A stretch of DNA of 64,000 bases from Arabidopsis thaliana (GCF_000001735.4 NC_003076.8:24617835-24681834), one strand, 5' to 3'; counted from the first letter of the stretch, positions 22,606-35,708 are shown. Program-made: numbers and translations. The notes: a model not told the origin generated them from the sequence alone.

Positions 22606-25600
22606 GTGTTACTTAGGCCGCACGTTTGCAGAGAATAAACTGACAATTAAGCTCTCTTTTTTTTTGTTCTCTCTATTATTGGACCTTCTCTCTTCTCTCT
22701 TTCTTCTTGCTTGAAATGTTGAGTTCTTCTTTCTTCTTTGTGTGTTCAAACTCTTGACAATCACAGCGACAACTCATGCGGTGTATCTGCCTTTGATCCA
22801 TATTGAAAGTTATAATAAAGAGGCCTCTCTCTCTCTCTCTTCTTGTCTCCTCTTTCTCAAAAATGGTCCCTGCAAAACGTCAAATGGTTTTTATGTGGAC
22901 GAAGCACATGTGTGGCAAAGGATTGTTTGTGTTTTGCCACTCAAGTCCAGAATCATCTCTCCTGCTTAAGGAAAAAAAAAACTAATAAAATGAGGGCATT
23001 TTCGTCATTTCTTCACAACCGACTCACATTGACATGAATGTGTTATTGCATGCATTTGACTACTCGGTAGAAAGCATAGCAAAGCAAAGCGTGTGATTCA
23101 CCGATTTAGAAACAAACACATTTCTAATAATAGAATTTATTATTATTATTTAAAAATGTAAATTTTTATCGTTATACAGTATAATAAACGTAGTTGAAAT
23201 ATATACATATATGTAGACGCATTAAAGAATAGAAAACAAGATATATTTATTGGAGTAAACACGTAAGAATCCGAAACTATAGTATGGTATTCGAATGTCA
23301 AAAATGAGAGTGAGATGTGAGGTTGATGCATCAACTAGAGATATTTGATGCAAGTTGCTAGGAATCAATCAATATGTTCTCACTTCTCAGCCTCTTTTAA
23401 TCACTTCTTTAATTTTTCTCTGTCCATTCCCATCTCACAATATATCAAATGACTTGTTCATATGATCACCATAAAAACATTTTTAAAAAGTAAAAAAAAA
23501 AGAAAAGCATTTTTAAGAAGTTCATTTTACAAAAAGTAATGTATGGGAAGAAAGTTTCTAGTCTACCATGGGAGAAAGAAGAACAAGAATAAGAAGAAGT
23601 TTTTTAGATTTCTCAAAGAGATATCTCATTGATTTCCATGAATAATTGAAGCAAAGATTGTTCTTACTTGTTTCTTAAAATGACATATTATGTTTTTCAA
23701 ATTTTGATTTCTTACTGTAGTTAGTGTTTATATTGCTATCTAAGATATTTTTATATGTACTCTTCAAAATGGAGCATCACTTATTAAATTTCTTATAGGA
23801 CCTCATGTGCACTGGTCCAGAGATTACCTAATACATAGCCGTCTAGGTAGTTTTGTACGTAAATAGGTAAAAATAGACGACTTTTTCAATCATTGGTTCA
23901 GTACTTTTGTATCAGATTGGTTACAACTTGCAACCATAAGTTGAGGCTTATAAGCCTTGTTTGTAGTGGAACAACAAGTTGATATGAATGAAATATGTGA
24001 TGTTGAGTCAGAAGAAAAGAATACGAAAACTATAAAGTACAGAGAAATGGATAAATACGGATCAACCCCTTTGTATTGTGAGATTTTCTTTCCCAATCAT
24101 TTGATGTCACATCAAAATCTTAAGTGATTTCACCCACTCCGCTCTCGAGTTACGGCCGACAGCTTCAAAACTGATGTCGTCATAATGACACGTGGAAAGA
24201 TCTTATTGGATGGTTTTTTGGGACCCAGTGTTGATCTGTGAAATTCAGCCAATCAACTTCTCGCATTAGATTCTTGACAGCGAATCCTAACGCTCCTCAG
24301 AGTTATCTGTTCAATTTCAAGCTTTTTTTTTTCTTTGATGTTCAAACTCTCTTTTATACGAATTAGATTCTTCACATCAATTGTTTTCTGCTAATCATTT
24401 GATTTATGATAACTTATTCTTTGATCACTAGTTGATGGTAATGACTGTATTGACCAAATGATGTTATAGATTTACATAAAACTAAAAAATAAATAAATAA
24501 AAAATACATTAAACTACAAATTAAAATTAAATGTCACTGTCAATGTTCTTTTGATATTTGAATGTACTCTTTCAATTAACACTCGTAGTTTTCCGTGAGA
24601 CTTTACAAATTTGCCTATGCAACTCAACACAAACCCGAAAAACAATTGTTACTTATCAAAATTAAAGAATATTAATATGGTTTCAATTTATCATAACAAG
24701 TTTTAGCTAGAATCCTAAAGTCGTCACTTTTGTAATATAAAAGCAGAGGACATGCATGTGTTCATGTATGTGTGCGTACGTGTGAGAGATAAAGAGGTAG
24801 ATAAAAAGTGAAGAGATTGAAAGCTTGATTGAGCAAAGTTTAATCAGTGGATCTTCCGAAGAATTTTTAGGATTTATTTTAAGGATTCGTACTTGTTAAC
24901 TATTCATGTGTTCTTTCATTTCAAGTTTCTATTTTTCTTAAGTCTTTCAAGAACACACGAGTTTAACAAAGTGAGAAAGATAGCTTTTATATAAGAAGAA
25001 AACATCATATTTATCAAGTTAAGTGAGTTCTACTTTTAACTAGGTAACTATGAGAAAGTTATATAGAATGTATTATGTTTATAAATGTATATAACATTTG
25101 AATTCATTACAAGGTCACGCAACGCGTATCCATGGCATAGGATCGGTGAACTTACTCTTTGCATCATAAATTGAAAGGACACACATCAATAGTTGGTGAA
25201 TAAAATTTAAATCGTCGAAATTCTATTGATTGAGACTTGTACAACGACAATATATATTACAAATTTTCCTAATAAGAAGAGAGGATAGTAAATGTGAATG
25301 GTCCTGGCCACCACATAGGTGTTGCTACGTACCAATGGAGAAAGAAACTTCGGGTAAGAGAGTAACTTGGTTGGACCAAAGAATGCCTCATTTTCCTTTT
25401 GAGAGCATATCACAAATTGAGTTTAACGATCTATCAAAATCCTTTATGGTCCCTTTTTGGTGTTTACTCGTCTATAATATGATACATTTCATGTGTGAAA
25501 TATGGTCGAGAGCGTGTGTAAACATCGACTATCACATCAATATTTGATTTTTATGGAGTATAACTCCATTTTATTATGATATTTGACATAACAATTAAAG

Positions 25601-25790
25601 CTTAAGAATTAGACAGATCTTTAGAAAAGAAAAGAAAATAGGGAATTAGGTTGAGAGACAATTGAAAACTGCAATATTATCCATGGTGATGATATCTACC
25701 AAAATTTATAATTATAGGTACTTACTCTTTATTTATGATTTGAGTTTAACACATACAAATATAGTTTCATTGATATAAGTAATTTTGATT
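22606..25790. other. PIF7 promoter and leader plus remorin 3' spacer
   Basis: About 3.2 kb without a recognisable gene. The PIF7 leader lies at about 22606-22760 (purine-rich on the minus strand, with a GA/CT run near 22822). Upstream are an E-box CACATG at about 22906 and a G-box-like ACACGTGG at about 24187-24194. From 24400 onward it is AT-rich spacer, and 25200-25550 contains only unconvincing short ORFs. Confidence 0.5.
24187..24194. promoter_or_regulatory. G-box-like element (ACACGTGG)
   Basis: Core CACGTG about 1.6 kb upstream of the PIF7 ATG. Such cores bind bHLH (including PIFs) and bZIP factors. The motif is visible; a role in PIF7 control is inference. Confidence 0.35.
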
Positions 25791-27076
25791 TTAGTAACAC
25801 CGAAAGCAGAAATAATTATTAGGAACTTTCCCTGTTCGACTCATTTTCTTTACTTTTCCATGAACTTGAGCTTCTTTGCTCCTTCTCTTCTCCTCAAGCT
25901 GTTTCTTGGCTCCATCAGCTATTAGTTGAATCCTTGCTAATTTTGACTTATAATGCTGATTATTAATCCCTTTTCTCTTCTCCAATTCACTCTTTATAAA
26001 ACAAAATAATATATTAGCTAGTCGTCTGAATTATATGCATTAAAAAAAAATGTTTATTCACTAGATAATGAAATAACCTTTCTTTTCTCCATTAACAGTG
26101 TAGCTGCTAATTTTCTCTCATTCTCCCAACCCACAATATCAGCTTTCATTTTCTCATACCTTCAAGTAGAGTTTATTTTCCAGATAATTATAATAAGTAA
26201 TGGTATTATATATACTTTTAATATTAATAACTAAGAATGAATTTTGACCTTAATCTTATTTTCTTGATTTGAGATTTTTCCCAAGAATCTGCTTTACTTG
26301 ACGCTGAAGCAAGTCCTGATGTTCCGGAGGATGAGCCAATCTCTTGTGGCCGACGGTTTTCTGATGGATACTCCAACAATTTTTTTCTGAAACTCTCCTC
26401 TGGGGGAAGAAAAACATATCTATTACGATACATGTGTTTTTATTTCAATATATAAGCCAAGTATGATTACAAAAATGGTAGTAACCACTTAGATTAATTA
26501 TTACCTCCAATTTTCACCTCTTGTGTATATGATTTGCTTAACCTCTTTACTTGGGTATTAGGTATAACCAGATTGGATTTTTTGGTCCTTGACCTCTTGA
26601 TTTCTTCTCTTATTCTTTTCGATTTTTGTTTATCGGCTTCTTCCATTGATCTAATGACGAATGCAGCAACCGCAACAGAAACTGCCAATTCACTCTCTTT
26701 CTCGTTGTAGTAGTCATTTTTCTCGTACCAATATGATTGGTTTTTCAGCCAGTTTAATGCTGGGTAATCTTCAGATTGATATTGACAAAATTCAAAATTT
26801 TATATACATTCTTTATGAATCTTTATAAAAAAATATGGAAACAGATGTCAAATAAGCGTAAATTACCTGTTATGTCCAATTCTGATAGCATTGGCAAATC
26901 CGTTTTTATGTTCTCAGAGATTGAGACCCTATAAAGATCAAGAAAACAAAAACAACCGTTTTTGAGGGATACAATATAATGTGATTCTTATCAAAAAGAT
27001 ATCTACAGAATTAATATAATAAAAATGAGATTTTGGACGTGTACCTTCTTCTTCTTTGCTTAACCAAATTATCCAT
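25791..27076 (-). CDS. Remorin family protein
   Basis: Six exons on the minus strand: 27045-27076, 26867-26928, 26505-26768, 26249-26399, 26078-26159 and 25791-25991. They give 263 residues with all phases consistent. The C-terminal half is a remorin_C coiled coil: WEKSQIKKIRLRYEKM, then GWENERK, LLMEKRKSELEKRKG and IQLIADGAKKQLEEKRR. It ends in an aromatic and cysteine-containing tail (NYFCFRCY), resembling the remorin C-terminal anchor that binds the plasma-membrane inner leaflet. An AVSVAVAAFVIRSMEEAD segment in the middle precedes the basic linker. Remorins organise membrane nanodomains and influence plasmodesmata and immune signalling (family knowledge). Recalled as At5g61280. The first exon supplies only ten codons. 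Confidence 0.87.
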
Positions 27077-27879
27077 TTAATTTTCCCAATTAAGAGACTC
27101 CAGTATTGTTGAGCTTCCTATAATCCTATTTTGCCTTTGTCTTATATTAATTGTTTTGATTCTTGAATACCACGACAACGAGAAAATGTGGTAATTTTGT
27201 CTTGAAGCAAAAATAAGTAAATAAATAAATAAGGTGAATTCTTTTTCCACTGAACAGGAACATGCCAGGTATCAAAACATGTGATTTTATATGCTAATCT
27301 TCATGTACATATTCTTTCCACATAACTAATACCTATGTAAAAGCCACCGTTTCTTTAGTAAAATCTTTTGGTTAATTTAATGACGCTCTGTCTCTCTGAG
27401 TGTTCTAAAAGTCTCAATCGCTGGCTGGTTCAGGTTGAATTGAACCGGAAATTGCTAATTACGTGAAGATGGGTTTCTAGATGGGCTAATGCCCAAAATA
27501 GAAGCTGGCCCAAAAAAAACTGGTTGCCTTGTTATAACAGACGAAACAAAGAGAATTTACAAATTATGATACAAAAATTATTTAGTCCACAATTTAGTGC
27601 AAAATAATGAAATAACCGCAGCCAGTTATACTGTTATACCATGGGTAAATTTGTGAAATTACCATGATACAAAAAAGTGAAAAAACGAACAAACTAACAC
27701 TTACATACAAGTACAATATATTAGGTGCATACATATACCCATTTGGACAATATTAATATGTGGTTAACAAAATAGACCAAATTAACACCCACTCCTTCTT
27801 GTTAACCTCACGTTATAATTATTTCAAGAAAATTTAGATTTCATCATTTCCTGTTGTTTAAAAAAAATTATAATCTCAT

Positions 27880-28215
27880 ACGTGTTAGTCCACAGCTTCG
27901 GAATTAAAACAAGGTTCGCTCTGTTTTAGGACTGAGTTTCGACGTTTCTCCTGTAGACTGGGTTCTTCTTCTTTCTCTGTTCTTCGTGCTCTGTCTGCAG
28001 GTGGAAGACGAGTCTGTGCTGGGTTTTTCGTCTGGGCTTCTGAGCTCTCTGCTTTGTTTCTTTTTGGATTCAAGGTTTTTCTTGTTTTATTTTCGGGCAT
28101 GTGTGCTTGGTTGGCCCTAGTGGCTTTGTATGTTTTCAGGGCCTATATGTCCTTTTGGGCTTTTGGCCTTGTAATGTTTTAATGGAAATATAAAATTTTA
28201 AAAATAAAAAAAAAT
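27880..28215 (+). mobile_element. Possible retroposed (LINE/SINE-like) fragment
   Basis: A stretch of distinctly higher G+T content than its AT-rich surroundings ends with TTGTAATGTTTTAATGG and then an A-rich tail at about 28198-28214. The layout resembles a 5'-truncated retroposon inserted on the plus strand. No reverse-transcriptase motif is visible and target-site duplications are unclear. It could instead be the relic of a gene. Confidence 0.25.
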
Positions 28216-29369
28216 AGAATTAATCATAAAGCTCTCTCAAAAATATGTCATTTACAATCACACCTAAACGATTCTGCACCAATTAAGGTTTCATTGCTGC
28301 TCAGCAACTCTTTTCTTCTTTCTTTTTTTTGGTTTTGCAAGAGTTCCAAAATAATTTGAGTAGTCTATTGAGCTTGTTACCGTTACGCGCTCATGACACT
28401 CTGATTATAGTGACCAGTGAGGCAGTGACCACTCTCAACTAATAATGATATCAATGATCTTGCTACAAGTTGTCTGTATTAACTCATCCTTGTTTGTATC
28501 CAAGTAATTATTTTAGTGACTAAGGCAATAACACATGCAGATTCACGTCAATCAGTTTGTCCCATTCCTGACAGATAACTTATCATATTCGTTACAATGT
28601 TGTCATTTTTTTAAAACAAACACGTACGACATGTATAATTTAGAAGGTAATACTCAAGAAGTTGTCAATAAATTCAGTATCTATTATTTTATGAAGATGA
28701 TATGATTTGACCTAACCAAATTCTTCAGCTTGGTGACGGACGTATAACGAATACTTATTGGTTGTCATCTACAATTATATATGAATTGCTTCATAAACTA
28801 TTTCGTCGGCAAAAATTTCTTTCCAATCCTGAAGCGAAATTATTCATGTTGGTAATAGACTAATAGGCTAATTAACAGCGCTTAACGCGTGAATTTTCTT
28901 AAATCATCTTTCCTTTAATTAATTATCTTCTCAAATACTCTACAATTATATAAATGATTAATTATGATCCATGACTTTGTCTATTGTATATAAAAATATA
29001 TATATTATAATGTTGTTAATATTTACAAGAAAGAGGACTTTTTTGAAAAGGAAACTTTTTTGTCTCCTCTATAATTTTGGTGCAAAGAATAATTATATAT
29101 GAATGTAAACGTTTAGTAAGACATGCTTTGATGAAAAAAGCTCATTTGGTAGCTTACTGGAAAGAGCTTTTTAACGGGGTCAATTATAAAACCTTAAAAT
29201 AATATCTAGGCATCCCTCTTGGAGGACAACCAAAAAAAAAAAAAAAAAACTACTCTGTAGAGAACAAAAAGATGAAGTCTAGTTGGTAAAAATTTAAAGT
29301 TTTCGTGTTAATATTAGGTTGAAAAAACTATATTCTGTTAAAAAAAAAAAACATACACACAACTAATTA

Positions 29370-30060
29370 AATTGGACCTACAGTTATTTTTTCAACGTAC
29401 TACGTATTTACGTTAGGTTAGATTATGATTGATCAAACGGGTTCTATTTATTAAAATTAAACAAATTTAATTGATACATTAATGTGTCACGAGTTCAACT
29501 AAGGAATTAAAATACTGTGCATGGAAATATTGAATTTGCATATACTGTACACGATGAGAATTAAATAAATTAAAATATATATATATATATATATACCCCA
29601 GCCTCGATTTGAAGTGGACAGGTTATTTTATTTCAAATAGAACGATATAAATCCACTGTATATCTATTATTTTTTAACAGAATTGGACCTACAAAAAAAA
29701 ATCTGAAATTGTTGTATCGAAGTGAGTTGGTCAGTCAGAGATTATGATTGATCAAACCAGGTCCCATTCATCAAAATAAATGATATTTTTAGTTTTTTTT
29801 GTTGTTGGAGGAAATCAAAATTAATGAATATACAATGTACTAGAGGCATTCAACATATTTAATCGGATATATTAATGAATTCAAATATATTGTTTCCATG
29901 AAAAGAATTTACTATTTAGATACTAATCGATAATCATACTATTGAACTTCGATATTCACGGAGAGAAATTATAGAATATTAAATTTTGGATAAGGATTAG
30001 CTCCGATTTGAATTGTGGCTGAGAATGATATCGGTTCATGCTGGTCAAACAAGTCCCATG
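29370..30060. repeat. Degenerate repeats upstream of the flavin monooxygenase
   Basis: TTGGACCTACA occurs at 29373 and 29683. ATTATGATTGATCAAAC followed by a GT-C-rich then A-rich stretch occurs at 29422 and 29740. A third, weaker relative (CTCCGATTTGAA... GGTCAAACAAGTCCCAT) is near 30000-30060, and CTCGATTTGAA also at about 29604. The spacing suggests old tandem duplication of a unit of about 310 bp. Confidence 0.5.
29575..29595. repeat. AT microsatellite
   Basis: Uninterrupted alternating A and T of about 20 bases in the spacer upstream of the flavin monooxygenase. Confidence 0.9.
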
Positions 30061-30656
30061 GTTTACTTAAAAAGGGAGAAATTAGCAAAATGGGTGAAAT
30101 AGTCTGTTTTCTTTAAAAATTATAATTTATCAAACGACACATATATAATTACTTTTTATCTTAACCATGCATATAACACATAAAACAAAAACAAAGTTTT
30201 CCAAAATGTGATCATAGAGTAATTATGTATATACAAATCAACAATTGTAAGAAAAAATGAATCATCTCATAATATATAATTAACCAATAATGATTAGCAA
30301 ATGATGTAAAAAATCAAAATTAATTAATTAAATTTCCTAAAAATATAAACTAAACAAGTACAGTATTTAGCTTGAAAAAAGATATTTATGAACAATCAAT
30401 ATATCACATGTTGTCTGTCGACAAAGACAAATGTAAAAAACAATCAATGACCTTTAATTTCATCATTTTGATTGTACTTGACTCGTGTTTTTTGTCTACC
30501 ACGTCTCGTCGTCTCTTTGATTTATTATTGATTGATTCATTCATTTATAATTTCCACGTTTCAAAAATGTCACTAGCTAGCTAAGTTTATGTAGCTATAT
30601 TCTTTTAACCTTAGTTCTCAATGCAGTAATAACCAAAAAAAGCAAAAAAACAATTG

Positions 30657-30698
30657 TTGACCAACAACAACAACCAAAAAAAAAAAACCACTATATAA
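30657..30698 (+). promoter_or_regulatory. Core promoter of the flavin monooxygenase gene
   Basis: A TATA box (TATATAA at 30692-30698) lies 67 bp before the ATG at 30765, leaving a leader of about 35-40 nt. A W-box-type TTGACC (30657-30662) lies just upstream. Motifs are seen directly; WRKY control is inference. Confidence 0.6.
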
Positions 30699-30764
30699 GC
30701 ATGCCCCATGACCCATATATGACACCACGAGAAGCAAATCAAAATCAGTTACTCTCCGTCCAAA

Positions 30765-32813
30765 ATGGTGTTAGTGATTACAGAGCCAATTAAGAGTCAA
30801 TCAAAGACGGTATGTGTGATAGGAGCAGGACCATCAGGGTTAGTGTCGGCGCGAGAGCTAAAGAAAGAAGGACATAAAGTGGTGGTGATGGAGCAAAACC
30901 ACGACGTAGGAGGTCAGTGGTTATACCAACCAAACGTAGATGAAGAAGATACATTGGGAAAAACCAAAACCCTAAAAGTACATAGCAGTGTTTACTCATC
31001 CTTGAGGTTAGCTTCACCCAGAGAGGTAATGGGTTTCTCTGATTTCCCCTTCATCGCGAAGGAAGGAAGAGACTCGAGGAGATTCCCAGGGCATGAGGAG
31101 CTTTTGTTGTATCTTAAGGATTTTTGTCAAGTGTTTGGGTTAAGAGAGATGATTAGGTTTAATGTTAGGGTTGAGTTTGTGGGAATGGTGAATGAAGATG
31201 ATGATGATGATGATGATGTGAAGAAATGGATGGTGAAGAGTGTAAAGAAAAGTGGTGAGGTTATGGAAGAAGTGTTTGATGCTGTTGTTGTTGCCTCTGG
31301 CCATTACTCTTATCCTAGATTGCCTACAATTAAAGGTATTGTTTTTGTCTAAATTATATGTAAAGCTATAATTTGGAGTCCGTGTGTAATTATGTTTAAG
31401 TTCATAATCAAAATGGTTTTGGTGTTTTAAATACAGGTATGGATTTGTGGAAGAGGAAGCAACTTCATAGCCATATATATAGAGTGCCTGAGCCTTTTTG
31501 TGATGAGGTTATTAATTGTAGTAATTAGTGAATAAACTTGATGATTTCATGATGTTTATATGAAGCATGCATGCATGATGATGATGATGGTAGGTAGTGG
31601 TGGTCGTTGGATGCTCAATGAGTGGACAAGACATATCAATAGAGCTTGTGGAAGTGGCAAAGGAAGTTCATCTAAGTACCAAATCACTTGATATTCCTCC
31701 TGGCTTGTCCAAAGTCATTGAAAAACATCAAAATCTCCATCTTCATCCTCAGGTACGGTCTTACCATCACATCACATATATACATCTTATTCAAATCATT
31801 TAAAATCTTTTGTTTTATTTTTCAAATGGTTGTAGATTGAATCTCTGGAAGAAGATGGACGGGTCATTTTCGAAGATGGGTCTTGCATTGTAGCCGACAC
31901 TATTTTATACTGTACCGGGTAAGTTAATATTTCTTTCCACGACAAGATCACTTTCATCTCCTTATTTCTTGGGGCCGACATATGAATAGTTACAGAAAAA
32001 ATGTCAGAATTGTGGATTCTATACATGAATATATAAACATTTCTTGACATTTTTAGATTTGAGAAATTTTATGTTTACTAACAAAAAAAAAAAACTAAAA
32101 ATGTGGGCACAAATACGTGTAGGTATGAGTACAAATTTCCATTTCTTGAGAGCAAAGGAAGAGTAGAGATTGATGATAATAGAGTTGGACCACTCTTCGA
32201 ACATACTTTCTCTCCTTCTCTATCCCCTTTTCTCTCCTTTGTCGGAATCCCTCGAAAGGTACAATGATTAGTACTTACTTACTAATCATTATGATTTATA
32301 TAAATCAATCTTTCGTTAGTTAAATCGAGGATTAAAAACCGGTTAATTGCAGTTGATAGGGTTCCCATTCTTTGAATCACAAGCTAAATGGATTGCAAAG
32401 CTTTTGTCAGGCAAAACTTCACTTCCTTCCTCTGATCAAATGATGCAATCAATCTCTGATTTCTATCTCGCCAGAGAAGCTGACGGAATCCCTAAACGTA
32501 ACACTCACGACATCGCCGATTTCAATGTAGTACAAAGTTTCTCCCTTTTTTTGTTTACTCAAAAAGTTTCGATCTTTTTCATCTGATAAAGCTCTGTTTT
32601 TTTGTTTTTGGATATTTGCAGTATAGCGATAAATACGCGGATTACATCGGATTTCCACATCTGGAGGAATGGAGAAAGGTCTTGTGTTTATCGGCTATAT
32701 TGAATTCCATCGAAAATCTAGAGACTTATCGTGACTCTTGGGACGATGATGATCTTCTTCAAGAAACTCTTCAAGACCCTTACTTTACCCAACTTTCAAT
32801 TCCTTCTGTTTGA
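30765..32813 (+). CDS. Flavin-containing monooxygenase, FMO GS-OX-like
   Basis: Seven exons: 30765-31335, 31437-31507, 31594-31752, 31836-31918, 32123-32258, 32353-32526 and 32622-32813. They give 461 residues. The FAD-binding Rossmann motif GAGPSG is at about residues 20-25, followed by the acid at the end of beta-2 (VVVMEQ) and GGQW. The NADPH motif GCSMSG is at about 219-224, and the YCTGY element precedes the C-terminal half. These place it in the plant S-oxygenating clade, whose characterised members oxidise methylthioalkyl glucosinolates to sulfinyl forms. I recall At5g61290, named FMO GS-OX-like 8; its substrate is unproven. An unusual run of seven Asp (GAT codons) lies near residues 146-152 in a surface loop. 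Confidence 0.93.
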
Positions 32814-33070
32814 TAAAAACAAGATTTATCTTTTGTCTAAATGAATAAAAACGCTAAAGGTCTAAACTTTCTGTAGTATATTTGTATGTAAACTTCTTTT
32901 TTGAAGTACCATCTAGCTTACAAATTCATCTTCTTTTTGATGAACTTGTAAAAAGCAAAAACCCAAAAGTTTCACTGTTTTAGTATATATCTCCTATGTG
33001 GTGTGATTACTGTAACTAGACTTTGATTCTTCAAGAATCTGAAAGCAAAAAAGGTATGTAAGCTTTGGTA
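32814..33070. other. Short convergent 3' spacer
   Basis: 257 bp with the 3' ends of the FMO gene and the DUF863-like gene. No gene or structured element noted. Confidence 0.5.
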
Positions 33071-34942
33071 TTAGCAGGCAGGACTTCTGATGCCTCTTCT
33101 TCGTTTTGTTACGGTTCCCCAATCGATTACCATATAGCTTGAGTGAGCATCATTCGTCTCAGTAGCTTCACTTGGCCTTTCTATCTTCTGTAGAACCTTA
33201 GAGGCTTTGTTTCCGTTAAAAGTGCTTAGGCTCGGGAGAAACTCGTTGTGTTGTTGACGCTTTCCTCGACTGTGCAGGGTCCTCTTGTGTTTAGGAGTAG
33301 CAAAGTTATAGACTGGAGTGTTTGTTCTTTGCTCCTCTGACTTCATCTCTGTTAGCTGCAGTGTCATTGCCTCGGGATAGTCATTGTTACTAGAGTTGAA
33401 TCCGGGCACTGATAATCCAACTTCACTCTTTGAGTCCTCAACAACCGAAGATGCGATTCTAGCAAACCAATGCAGAGGAGTGATACAATCAGAGGTTTTG
33501 ATGCTTGACTTTCTAGCTGAATCTGATAATGACATATCAACTATAGCGTCTGCTGCTGCTACAGATTTTTCTTGTTCCTCTTCCTCTCTAACAAGAAAGC
33601 TCCCTCTGGCCTTTGATTTAGTTCTTGAACTCTTTCTCATAACCTTGTCTGGTTCTACTTGTGGTTTACAACATTTTCTCTTAAACTCAGGCTGTGAACT
33701 TGAACTAACTTCCTCCAGATTATGGGCAGATTCAGGGATGTATGAGGCATCTTCATTAACACCGAAGTTCGAGTCAAGATTTGAGCCTTTCCGGGATTTG
33801 GTGCGAGGATTTTTTTTAACATATTTTGCTCCACGTTTAGCTTTCTTCCTTGGCTGTGAGCAACGTGTGTGGAAGAGTGAAATGGTTTCCAAACATGGGA
33901 GCGCTAGAACTAACGATCTTGACGGTTCTGATCCGTGTTTTCCGTGCAATGAAGCTGAAACAAGCTCTCGGGGTTGCTCAGATTCTATAGGTACTTCTTC
34001 TTCAGGTGAAAGGGGAGACATATTCAAGTCAATTCCATTCTCTGCACCAAGACATTGATAGCTTTCAATAAATCAAGACAATGTTACAAAAACAATAATA
34101 AGTACCATAAAGTAAACATTACTCACCAGCTTGACATTCTTCTCCAGGTGAACGTTCTGCTCTTTCACTCCTTGTTTGGGCTGGAGTAGGGAACTGATTA
34201 AGCTCATAATCTGAATGTTCCTCGATACTGGAAGGTTCATTTAAATCGAGTATACATTTGAAACTTGACAAATCAGGTAAATCCTGCACACTTTCCGGCT
34301 GGAGAACTGATTCGAGAGACCTGCTTCTTGTAGATTGATCTTTAGGAAAGTACGGAACTTCAAGGAATTCTCCATTCTTTGAACCTTCTTCTTCCCATAT
34401 ATCACGATACCCGTAAGATGGTAATTCAAAATCCAAGACCTTCTCTCCAGACTTACCAATCTCATTTCCAGAAATACCAGCTTCATCAATCTTGGCAGAT
34501 GGGTCTTCTGGTGGCCAAACGCTGGTTTTAGATGTAGAGATGCTTGAACCCATCCAGTGTCTACTTCTTCTAGGACTAGAGACCCCGGCATTTGGGAATA
34601 AATGTTGAGTTTCCTCCATGTCCATCATCAGATCCTTCTGCCTTTGATACAGACGATGAAGCTCGTAGATCTGAGATAACAAGTATTGTAAGAGAGACAA
34701 GAAATACTGAAATGAGACATCTTTTGAAGACAGACGCACTCATAGAGTGACTCTAACTAGAATTGGGGAATGAAAAAGCTAACCTGAGTTTCAAAGACAG
34801 ATTCTTGGCCAAGCATGGTCTGTTTCAATGTTTCCTTGTACTGTCTCAAATAAAGATCACAGTAGACTAATCTATTCGTTAAGGCCGTATCAATATCGTG
34901 TACAGGATACAAACTCCACAAGCTATCCTCTTGCATTTCCAT
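33071..34942 (-). CDS. DUF863-like plant protein of unknown function
   Basis: Minus-strand exons 34784-34942, 34127-34670 and 33071-34041 give 557 residues. The N-terminus contains VFETQIYELHRLYQRQKDLM (about residues 49-68), split at the first intron. This is the signature of the DUF863 family of large plant proteins, whose biochemical role is unknown. The rest is mostly disordered: Ser/Glu-rich, with SFKCILDLNEP in exon 2 and DLNMSP in exon 3, both resembling EAR-type LxLxL/DLN repression motifs. A basic nuclear-localisation-like stretch is present (QPRKKAKRGAKYVKK). A nuclear co-regulator role is inference. A leader intron probably spans 34968-35141. Recalled as At5g61300. The start ATG 34942 is the first in the leader exon. 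Confidence 0.8.
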
Positions 34943-35708
34943 TCAACACACAGTGATAACAAACCTCCTTTTTTTAAGAACAGGACAGAGTAAGTTAGGT
35001 AAACACAATGTACCCAAAAACACCGAATTGATGCATCAGGGACTCGGAAGAACTTAAACCGAACAGTTTTTAACTGAAATTTCAGCGATGATTCATCAAA
35101 ATGGGAAAAAGAAAGATGAATCTGCGAGAGAAGAAACTTACCTAAGGAAGAGAAGAGTTCATACGAAGAAACAAATTCCAAGGATTTTCTGAGATTGCGA
35201 GTTTATCGATTATCGTCTCTGCTCAAGAAGCTAAGGAGATAAAGTGTGGTGAAGCGATAAGAAATGCGTACTCGAGATCTGTTATCATGGAAGAAGATTT
35301 GTCAGAGAGAAAGTGGAGACAAAATGTAGCAGACAAACACTTGAAGTGGAAGCGAAAGTAAAATAGAAGTTGAGACTTTCCGTCTTACTGTACTTTCCTC
35401 CTTCGTCTTCTGTGTCTCTCTGTCTTTCTTTTTCGTTGAAAACACTTGTTCCTTCACAAATAAATCTGAATTTGGTTAATAGATAATTGTGTCATTTGTC
35501 TCTGGTTTTGTGTAATTATAAATCTTATTTTGTGTCATGTAGACATAATAATTGTCTCTTTTGGGTAATGGGATGCTTGAAATCATCGCCTGAAGCTAGA
35601 ACTAATGAGGTCAAACGATGTCTGGGTTTATAACCCTATTACATTGAAGTAACTAACAACAAGCACTACAATTTTTGAACTTATTGTTGGAGAATTAAGA
35701 TCTCTCTA
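34943..35708. other. Leader and promoter of the DUF863-like gene, and COX5C 3' region
   Basis: About 35142-35290 is likely 5' leader (minus strand), with a GA-rich stretch. 35400-35700 is promoter and the COX5C 3' end. No extra gene seen. Confidence 0.5.

Larger units (their letters stand above)
27077..30764. other. 3.7-kb divergent spacer, remorin and flavin monooxygenase
   Basis: Very AT-rich. It contains a possible retroposed fragment with an A-rich end (27880-28215), A-runs (for example 29232-29250), an AT microsatellite (29575-29595) and degenerate repeats at 29370-30060. The FMO promoter occupies its right end. No protein gene recognised. Confidence 0.55.

Noticed and set aside
27885..28100. 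71-codon minus-strand ORF rich in Lys, Glu and Arg
   Set aside because: Low-complexity, no domain, and located in a suspected retroposed fragment.
33384..34058. 224-codon plus-strand ORF
   Set aside because: Antisense to the long third exon of the DUF863-like gene, which has family motifs and consistent splicing.
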